This document shows, one piece after another, positions 1-6,100 of a DNA stretch of 31,521 bases. Origin of the DNA: an uncultured Collinsella sp. (lineage in GTDB: Bacteria; Actinomycetota; Coriobacteriia; Coriobacteriales; Coriobacteriaceae); NCBI GenBank assembly GCA_900759335.1, contig CAAEUX010000089.1:1-31521 (forward strand). The letters run 5' to 3'. The notes beneath the pieces were generated by a model. That model ran no database searches, was not told the DNA's origin, and was given only the letters and a program-made list of their open reading frames with translations. The position numbers were made by a program, and so were the translations under genes. Numbering within the stretch: position 1 is the stretch's first letter; each line of letters opens with the position of its first letter.

Positions 1-2
1 AC

Positions 3-932
3 CTTGAACTGCCTGTCGTATCGCTTTCTTCTTTGCGTCATCTTGAACACCTTTCGCTCTTAACTAGGTGTCCAATTCATCATACCCACTCCAAAGAAAA
101 GGTTGAGCGTGCCACAGCGTTGGTCTCGCAGGTAACCATGGCGAGCAATATCTTGGGGCCTGTAGTCGGGACGGCAGTCTATGGGTGCTTTGGTATCGAT
201 GCTCTATGCGAAACCGCGGCGTTGACGTTTGCGATGTCAGCCCTGCTGTTCGGGGGCGCACTCAAGCAAAATGCCTCATCTGGAATGACAGGGGACAGTA
301 CGACTTGCTCGACATGCCGAAGCGATTTTCGGGAGTCGATTCGGTACCTGTTTCAAAACGCATCATTGCTCGTTGTGTTTTTGCTTGCGGCTATTTTGAA
401 CCTTGCGTTAGTTGGGTTAACGATTGGTGCTCCCGTTATTGTTGCAAAGCATCTCGGAATGCAGTCATCCTTTGTTGGGATTATTGAGGTGGCTATGGGC
501 TTAGGTGGTTTTGTCGGCAGTGGTTTGGTCGGTATTTGGCCGCATCGTTTTTCCTTCAAGGGCATATGTCGATATGTTGCGATGATTTGTTTTGGAGTCG
601 TACCGATTATTGTCACGCTACTGAGCGGTCCTGATGAATTAGCGTTTGCCGCGCTTGCGGCCGGCTCGGCATGGGTCATGGCGTGGGCAAGCATTGCATC
701 GGTCGGAATCGTTTCATTTGTTCAGCGGTCAGCGCCAAAGGAACTCTGCGGAAAAGTGCTGGCACTCGTTTATATGACACTTTCCTGTGCAACGCCTATT
801 GGCCAATTGGTTTACGGGCTTGCATATGATCGATGGGCTCCGGCGATTGTATTCGCAGGCATGTTGGCGGTGCTGACGTCGACGACGGCGCTGTTTAATC
901 GGCTGAAAAGTCGCTTATGGCGAATGTCTTAA
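3..932 (+). CDS. MFS transporter, C-terminal part (cut by window edge, possibly broken)
   Basis: The reading frame is open from the left edge to the TAA at 930-932. From the stretch SKEKVERATALVSQVTMASN onward it reads like the second half of a major facilitator transporter: an ILGPVVGTAVYGCFGID segment followed by about six hydrophobic helices and a short basic tail, so it should be an inner-membrane drug or metabolite exporter. The first 30 codons do not look like MFS sequence. In another frame, bases 1-84 give a hydrophobic stretch with FIIP just before the SKEKV point, interrupted by a TAA at 61-63. That suggests a frameshift plus a stop in the N-terminal half. The gene is visibly AT-richer than its neighbours, which fits recent transfer and decay. 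The substrate cannot be told. Confidence 0.6.
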   Translation, partial: LELPVVSLSSLRHLEHLSLLTRCPIHHTHSKEKVERATALVSQVTMASNILGPVVGTAVYGCFGIDALCETAALTFAMSALLFGGALKQNASSGMTGDSTTCSTCRSDFRESIRYLFQNASLLVVFLLAAILNLALVGLTIGAPVIVAKHLGMQSSFVGIIEVAMGLGGFVGSGLVGIWPHRFSFKGICRYVAMICFGVVPIIVTLLSGPDELAFAALAAGSAWVMAWASIASVGIVSFVQRSAPKELCGKVLALVYMTLSCATPIGQLVYGLAYDRWAPAIVFAGMLAVLTSTTALFNRLKSRLWRMS

Positions 933-999
933 GGCGCTGGGGGACCGTGAATTTGTGGAGACAGTGGCACGCCGCGCCGGGACGGCATTGTTTAGGCAT

Positions 1000-1041
1000 G
1001 CCTCTCCTTCGTCTACAATATCGTGCAGACGAAGGAGAGGC
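1000..1041 (+). promoter_or_regulatory. 15-bp inverted repeat over -10 box and SD of the HAD gene
   Basis: Bases 1000-1014 are the exact reverse complement of 1027-1041, separated by a 12-base spacer. The spacer region contains TACAAT (1014-1019), a plausible -10 box, with a weak TTGTTT upstream at 988-993. The right arm contains the ribosome binding site GAAGGAGAGG just before the ATG at 1048. The repeat could be a DNA operator over the promoter. If transcription starts further upstream, it could instead be an RNA hairpin hiding the ribosome binding site. Confidence 0.6.
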
Positions 1042-1047
1042 GTATCC

Positions 1048-1905
1048 ATGATCAAGATGTTTGCGAGTGACTTAGACGGAACGCTGCTGAACGCCCTGCA
1101 CGAGGCAGATGGGACCATCCGCCGTGCCATTCGCGAGCTGACCGAGGCTGGCCTGCATGTGGTTCCCGCGACCGGGCGCTCGACGCTGCCGATTGGCGAG
1201 CATGGCTTTACGGGCCTGGCACTCGACGCCTGCTGCTCCAATGGGTCCATCGTGCGCGACAGCCATGGCGAGGTGCTCAGGACCTGGACCATCGACTCGC
1301 AGATTACCGAGGAGCTGCTCAAGGAGTTTCCGGATATCTGTTTTGACTGCTCCACGCCCGATGGCATGTTCTCGAGTGGATCGTTCGAGATGCACCAGGC
1401 AGGCTTTAAAAAAGACAGTCCTATCAAGCGCATCGTGATGCGCGGTATGCGTGCACGTGGCGGGTACCACGAGGAACAGTATTTCGACCAGTCGATCGGT
1501 GACATCCTGCGCCACGATGTGTGCAAGATCAACTGTCGCGTGACCTCGCCCGAGCTGGAGCGCGACCTTAAGGCGTATTTGGCCGAGCGCTCGGACCGTG
1601 TGGTCAACGCGCCGTTTGATCCGGTGATGTTCGAGATCACGGACGTGGCGTGCAACAAGGGCGAGAGTGTGGCCTGGCTGGCGGGCTACTACGGCATTGC
1701 CGAGGACGAGGTCGCGGTTTACGGAGACGGCGGCAACGACATTGCCATGCTCAAACGCTTCCGCCATAGCTACGCGACCAAAAACGGCAGTGACGCGGCC
1801 AAGGCCGCCGCGAGCGCGACTATCGGTAGCTGCATGGCCCACGCCGTTCCCAAACACATGCTTGCCACCATGCACAAGCAGAATTCCTGCACCGTAATCG
1901 GATAA
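1048..1905 (+). CDS. HAD-superfamily phosphatase, Cof/type IIB
   Basis: This 285-residue protein has all four HAD motifs: DLDGTLL near the N-terminus (nucleophile and acid aspartates), PATGRS (motif II), the lysine of CNKGES (motif III) and GDGGNDIAML (motif IV). The large central insert between motifs II and III is the type IIB (Cof) cap. Such enzymes are cytosolic, Mg-dependent phosphatases of sugar phosphates, pyridoxal phosphate or flavin nucleotides; the substrate is not predictable here. The ATG at 1048 is chosen because GAAGGAGAGG lies just upstream and MIKMFASDLDG is the normal family start; the frame stays open upstream to 955. The stop is followed immediately by a palindromic repeat. 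Confidence 0.9.
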   Translation: MIKMFASDLDGTLLNALHEADGTIRRAIRELTEAGLHVVPATGRSTLPIGEHGFTGLALDACCSNGSIVRDSHGEVLRTWTIDSQITEELLKEFPDICFDCSTPDGMFSSGSFEMHQAGFKKDSPIKRIVMRGMRARGGYHEEQYFDQSIGDILRHDVCKINCRVTSPELERDLKAYLAERSDRVVNAPFDPVMFEITDVACNKGESVAWLAGYYGIAEDEVAVYGDGGNDIAMLKRFRHSYATKNGSDAAKAAASATIGSCMAHAVPKHMLATMHKQNSCTVIG

Positions 1906-1934
1906 TGTGACAAAGGGACAGCCCCTTTGTCACA
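1906..1934. repeat. GGGACA-core palindrome, copy A
   Basis: Two 12-base arms (TGTGACAAAGGG, 1906-1917, and its exact complement, 1923-1934) flank the loop ACAGC. The repeat starts on the base after the HAD stop codon. A nearly identical copy lies at 2340-2371. There is no T-run, so it is not a classical terminator, although the transcript would fold. Confidence 0.8.
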
Positions 1935-1967
1935 GGTGACGCTGGTCTCTTGAAATACGAACAAACA

Positions 1968-1997
1968 TTCGCATATCTAACTGCGCTTTGATAGAAT
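1968..1997 (+). promoter_or_regulatory. possible promoter of the small toxin-like gene
   Basis: TAGAAT at 1992-1997 is a good -10 box. TTCGCA at 1968-1973 matches four of six -35 positions, with an 18-bp spacer. Transcription would start near 2004, giving a leader of about 58 nt before the ATG at 2062. The same TAGAAT box is used by the opposing promoter at 2256-2284. Confidence 0.4.
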
Positions 1998-2061
1998 TGA
2001 TACTGTTGGCGGCAGTTCCATGTGCCGGGCAACGCCCTCCATCTGATGGGAGGTGATGCCC

Positions 2062-2187
2062 ATGACCGATCTGATTGATTTCGTGAGACTTCTGACCGCT
2101 TTGGTCTCGTTCTCCACGGCGCTCGTCGGGCTTTCCGAGGCACTCAAGCAACGTTCGAAGCAACGTAAAAGGGGTCGCCGCCGCTAA
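2062..2187 (+). CDS. small hydrophobic, basic-tailed peptide, candidate type I toxin
   Basis: A 41-codon ORF encodes MTDLIDFVRLLTALVSFSTA, then LVGLSEALKQ and a strongly basic tail ending in RKRGRRR. One predicted membrane helix (about residues 4-27) plus a charged cytosolic tail is the layout of Fst/Ldr and holin-like type I toxins. No sequence identity to a named family is claimed. Translation is well supported by GGGAGGTG at 2048-2055, seven to eight bases before the ATG. The stop codon lies inside a bidirectional terminator hairpin, and an antisense transcript is predicted to enter from the right. The last codons contain two direct repeats AAGCAACGT (2146-2154, 2158-2166). Role inferred: membrane-acting toxin silenced by the antisense RNA. 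Confidence 0.6.
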   Translation: MTDLIDFVRLLTALVSFSTALVGLSEALKQRSKQRKRGRRR

Positions 2188-2249
2188 GGCGTTGACCCCT
2201 TAATCCAAGCAACGGCGCTGCCCAGCTTTCCAGAACTTGGGCTGCCGTC
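2167..2249 (-). ncRNA. candidate antisense antitoxin RNA
   Basis: A minus-strand promoter (TTGTTC, 17 bp, TAGAAT) should start transcription near 2249. Reading leftward, the RNA contains a GCCCA/TGGGC hairpin (about 2220-2244), then a GGGGTC/GACCCC stem followed by TTTT (2170-2167) that acts as its terminator. The predicted RNA is about 80 nt and overlaps the last codons and the 3' end of the toxin-like mRNA. It carries the complement of AAGCAACG (2207-2214), a sequence present twice more in the toxin mRNA, with a GCAACG variant near 2029, so base pairing away from the overlap is possible. Expression is not shown. Confidence 0.5.
2171..2200. terminator. bidirectional terminator shared by toxin-like mRNA and antisense RNA
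   Basis: GGGGTC at 2171-2176 pairs with GACCCC at 2194-2199. A CGCC/GGCG inner stem and a small internal loop complete the hairpin. On the minus strand it ends in TTTT; on the plus strand it is followed by TTAAT. Convergent RNAs sharing one bidirectional terminator are the hallmark layout of the plasmid pAD1 par locus. Confidence 0.65.
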
Positions 2250-2255
2250 GACACT

Positions 2256-2284
2256 ATTCTACCCACGAATGACATTTTGAACAA
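2256..2284 (-). promoter_or_regulatory. minus-strand promoter of the antisense RNA
   Basis: Read on the minus strand, TTGTTC (2284-2279) and TAGAAT (2261-2256) are separated by exactly 17 bp, close to the sigma-A consensus. No minus-strand protein gene lies downstream. This makes a short regulatory RNA the likely product. Confidence 0.55.
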
Positions 2285-2339
2285 TCGGCAATGCCGCTCC
2301 AAAAGCCAGGCACAACTGGCACAACCTAGGCGGTCGCTG

Positions 2340-2371
2340 AATGTGACAAAGGGACTGCCCTTTGTCACATT
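2340..2371. repeat. GGGACA-core palindrome, copy B
   Basis: Perfect 14-base arms (AATGTGACAAAGGG, 2340-2353, and its complement, 2358-2371) flank the loop ACTG. It matches copy A at 1906-1934 except at the apex, so the two copies bracket the toxin-like locus. Between 2285 and 2339 there is only a small GCCAG/CTGGC hairpin and no gene. Confidence 0.8.
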
Positions 2372-2397
2372 CCAAATATTGCCTTTACGTGTTGATA

Positions 2398-2432
2398 CAC
2401 ACGGTGTGCAATAATACTCGCACTGTGCAATA
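2398..2432 (+). promoter_or_regulatory. possible operator upstream of the TetR gene
   Basis: CACAC-G-GTGTG (2398-2408) is a short palindrome. Overlapping it is TGTGCAATA (2405-2413), repeated exactly at 2424-2432, 19 bases further on. The sites lie 30-64 bases before the TetR start and could be autoregulatory. TAATAC at about 2412-2417 is a possible -10 box, with no convincing -35. Confidence 0.35.
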
Positions 2433-2461
2433 GCGTACAGTCTGAGTAACAAGGAGGACGC

Positions 2462-3172
2462 TTGTCCCAGCTCGAGAAATGTGATCGCCGGTCCCTTCGC
2501 TCGCAGCGCGCCCTTCGCCAGGCGCTTGCCAGCGAGCTTGCCGAAAGCGGCGACCTTTCGCGCATTAACGTCGCGTCGCTCACCGAGCGCGCCGGTCTTA
2601 CGCGTCGAACGTTCTATTCGCACTACCGCGATATCCCCGACTTTATCAGCCGGATCGAGGACGGCCTGCTTGCCGAGATTCGCGAGCGGGTGGAGCTTAT
2701 CACCGCAGCTCAATTACCCGATCTTTACCGCAACATCGACGAGCTCGAGCCGGCACCCGGTTCGGTTGAGCTGCTTCGCTATCTTGCGGCTAATCGCGAC
2801 CTTATCGGGGCCCTACTGGGCCCGGGCGGCGACCCCGCCTTTATTAAAAAGATCATCGATACCGCACGCGAGGCCGTGGTGCCGCGTGCACAGACGGGCA
2901 TCTTGGGCCTGGCACTGGGCACCTTCTTTGACTACTACGTTACCTATGTCGTGAGTGCCGAGGTCGGTCTGATTCAGCGCTGGTTTGAGCGTGGGCTCAC
3001 CGAATCGCCCGAGACCATGGCGCGCATTATGACGGTTATCGCCTTTGTGCGCCCCGGCGACCTGTATGGCCAACCCATCGATATCAACGTGCCGGAATAC
3101 GGCATGAAGCTATTGAATCTGCAGCTCGAGGATGCGGTCGACACCACCGCAACCGTCGAGTCCAACAACTAA
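2462..3172 (+). CDS. TetR/AcrR-family transcriptional regulator
   Basis: This 236-residue protein has an N-terminal helix-turn-helix of TetR type: NVASLTERAGLTRRTFYSHY (about residues 38-57), where the final aromatic FYSHY element is typical of recognition helix 3 and helix 4. The helical C-terminal half would bind a ligand and dimerise. It starts with TTG at 2462, supported by AAGGAGG at 2451-2457 and by the absence of a better start. It lies 11 bases before the large activase gene on the same strand, so the two are probably co-transcribed and it may control that gene. The ligand is unknown, possibly an acyl-CoA or its acid (inference). Confidence 0.85.
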   Translation: MSQLEKCDRRSLRSQRALRQALASELAESGDLSRINVASLTERAGLTRRTFYSHYRDIPDFISRIEDGLLAEIRERVELITAAQLPDLYRNIDELEPAPGSVELLRYLAANRDLIGALLGPGGDPAFIKKIIDTAREAVVPRAQTGILGLALGTFFDYYVTYVVSAEVGLIQRWFERGLTESPETMARIMTVIAFVRPGDLYGQPIDINVPEYGMKLLNLQLEDAVDTTATVESNN

Positions 3173-3183
3173 GAGGAGAGACA

Positions 3184-6100
3184 ATGAGCAAACTCGTCGA
3201 GGGCATCAAGGACCGCATGGTCGCTGCCGCACGCGAGGCCGCGCCCGCCGTGGTGGACGCCGCGCAGAAGGCCGCGACCGCGGCTGCCGAGAAAGTTGCC
3301 GAGGCAGTTGCCGATGCCAAGAACGTGGCAGGGGAGACTTCCGTCGTCAGCGAGCCCGCCACCGCCGCTGAGCCCGTAGCCGCCGCCCAGGCCCCCGAAG
3401 GCGCGATCTTCAACCCCGAGGCCGCCCGCGGCAACCTGCACCTGGGCATCGACGTGGGCTCCACCACCGTTAAGCTCGCCGTGCTCAACGACGACAACCA
3501 GATCGTCTACGCCAAGTACCAGCGCCACCACACCGACGTCCGCGCTTGTGCCCGCGACCTGTTCGAGGGCGCTGCGACCGTGCTGCCGACGGCCCAGATG
3601 ACCTGCGCCATTACCGGCTCGGGCGGCCTGCTGCTGTCCCAGTGGCTTGACCTGGAGTTTGTCCAGGAGGTCATCGCCAGCAAGCGTGCCGTCGAGACCC
3701 TCATCCCGGCCACCGACGTCGCCATCGAGCTGGGCGGCGAGGACGCCAAGATCATCTACTTCGACAACGGCATCGAGCAGCGCATGAACGGCACTTGCGC
3801 CGGCGGCACGGGCGCGTTCATCGACCAGATGGCAACCCTGCTGCACACTGACGCCAGCGGCCTTAACGAACTCGCGGCCAACGCCACCACCATCTATCCC
3901 ATCGCTAGCCGCTGCGGTGTCTTTGCCAAGACCGACGTCCAGCCGCTGCTCAACGAGGGCGCCCGCCCCGAGGACGTGGCCGCCTCCATCTTCCAGGCCG
4001 TCGTGACCCAGACCATCTCGGGCCTGGCGTGCGGCCGTCCCATCCGCGGCAACGTCGCCTTCCTGGGCGGCCCGCTGCAGTATCTCTCCGAGCTGCGCCA
4101 TCGCTTCTACCTCACGCTCAACCTGGACGAGGAGCACCGCATTGTGCCCCAAAACGCCCACCTGTTTGTGGCGAGCGGCGCCGCCATGGCGCATGAGTCC
4201 AACAAGCTCAGCACGTTCCCGCAGCTCATCGAGGCTATCGATGCCCTGGGTGACACACAGGGTGCCGAGGTCGAGCGCCTGGATCCGCTCTTTGCCACCG
4301 ACGAGGACTTCGCCGAGTTCAAAACCCGCCACGACCAGGAAGTCGTCCCCAAGGGCAAGCTCGACGGCTACACCGGCCGCGTGTTCATCGGCATCGACGC
4401 CGGCTCCACCACCATGAAGGCCGCGCTCGTGGGCGAGGACGGTCAGCTGCTGCACACCTGGTACGGCAACAACAACGGCGACATCCTTGGCACGGCCAAG
4501 GTCATCATGGCCGATTTCTACAACCACATCCCCGCCGGCTGCACCATCGGCCACGTGACAACTACGGGCTACGGCGAGGCGCTGCTCATCGAGGCGCTCA
4601 AGGCCGACTCCGGCGAGATCGAGACCGTTGCGCACCTGCGCGGCGCCAAGGCGTTCCTGCCCGGCGCCGAGTTTATTCTGGACATTGGCGGCCAGGACAT
4701 GAAGTGCCTGCGCGTCAAGGACGGCGTTATCGAGCACATCATGCTCAACGAGGCCTGCTCGTCGGGTTGCGGTAGCTTTATCGAGAGCTTCGCCGTCTCT
4801 ATGAACATGGACGTGCGCGCGTTTGCCGATGCCGCCATCCATGCCAAGGCCCCGGTCGACCTGGGCAGTCGCTGCACGGTCTTTATGAACTCGCGCGTCA
4901 AGCAGGCGCAAAAGGAAGGCGCCACGGTGGGCGACATTGCGGCCGGCCTGTCCTATTCCGTCATCAAGAATGCCCTGTTCAAAGTCATTAAGTTGCGCGA
5001 TCCCAAGGAGATCGGCAGCCAGGTAATCGTTCAGGGCGGCACCTTTATGTCCGATGCCACGCTGCGCGCGTTTGAGCAGCTCACCGGCGTTCACGCCGTG
5101 CGCCCCGACATCGCCGGCTGCATGGGCGCCTATGGTGCGGCCCTGCTCGCCCGCGATCGCGCCGGCGCCGACGGCACTTCGACCATTCTTTCTGCCGAGG
5201 ACATCGCGCACCTCACCGTGACGCAAAAACACGTCCGCTGCGGTCGTTGCTCCAACAACTGTCAGCTCACCGTCAACGATTTTGGCGGCGGTAGGCGCTT
5301 CATTACCGGTAACCGCTGCGAGAAGGGTGCCGGCCACAAAAAGCAGAAGACCGAGGCCCCCAACCTCTTCAAAAAGAAAAACGAGCTGCTCTTTAACCGC
5401 GAGGTGCTGAGCCCCGACGAGGCCCCGCGCGGCACCGTCGGCATCCCGCGCGCACTCAACATGTACGAGAACTACCCCTTCTGGCACGCGTTCTTTACAC
5501 GCCTGGGCTTTAGCGTGCAGCTGTCCGACCAGTCGAGCAAAAAGACCTACCAGGCGGGCATCGAGTCCATGCCGTCCGAGAGCGTGTGCTATCCGGCCAA
5601 GATGAGCCACGGCCACGTGATGAACCTTATCGACCGCGATGTCGACTTCATTTGGATGCCGTGCGTGCGCTGGGAGCGCAAGGAGGATCCGACGGCTGGC
5701 AACTGCTATAACTGCCCTATCGTCATGAGCTACCCCACGGCGTTGGCACTCAACATCGACGAGATCCGCGAGCAGAACATCGAGTTCCTGTACCCATTTG
5801 TGCCCTATCACGATAAGACCGAGCTCAAGCGTCGTCTGTACCAGGTGCTCGCCGTCGACCGTGTGGCCGATGCGCAAGCCGGTCGCGGTCGCGTGCGCGG
5901 TCCCAAGATCACGCGCTCCGAGGTCGATGCCGCCGTCAACGCTGCCTTTGAGGCCGATGCGCGTTTCCACGAGGACATCCAGACCATGGGCGAGGAGGCT
6001 CTTAAGTGGGTTGAGGATCACGGCGGTCACGGCATTGTGCTCGCCGGCCGTCCTTACCACAATGACCCCGAGATCAACCACGCCCTGCCTGAGCTTATCT

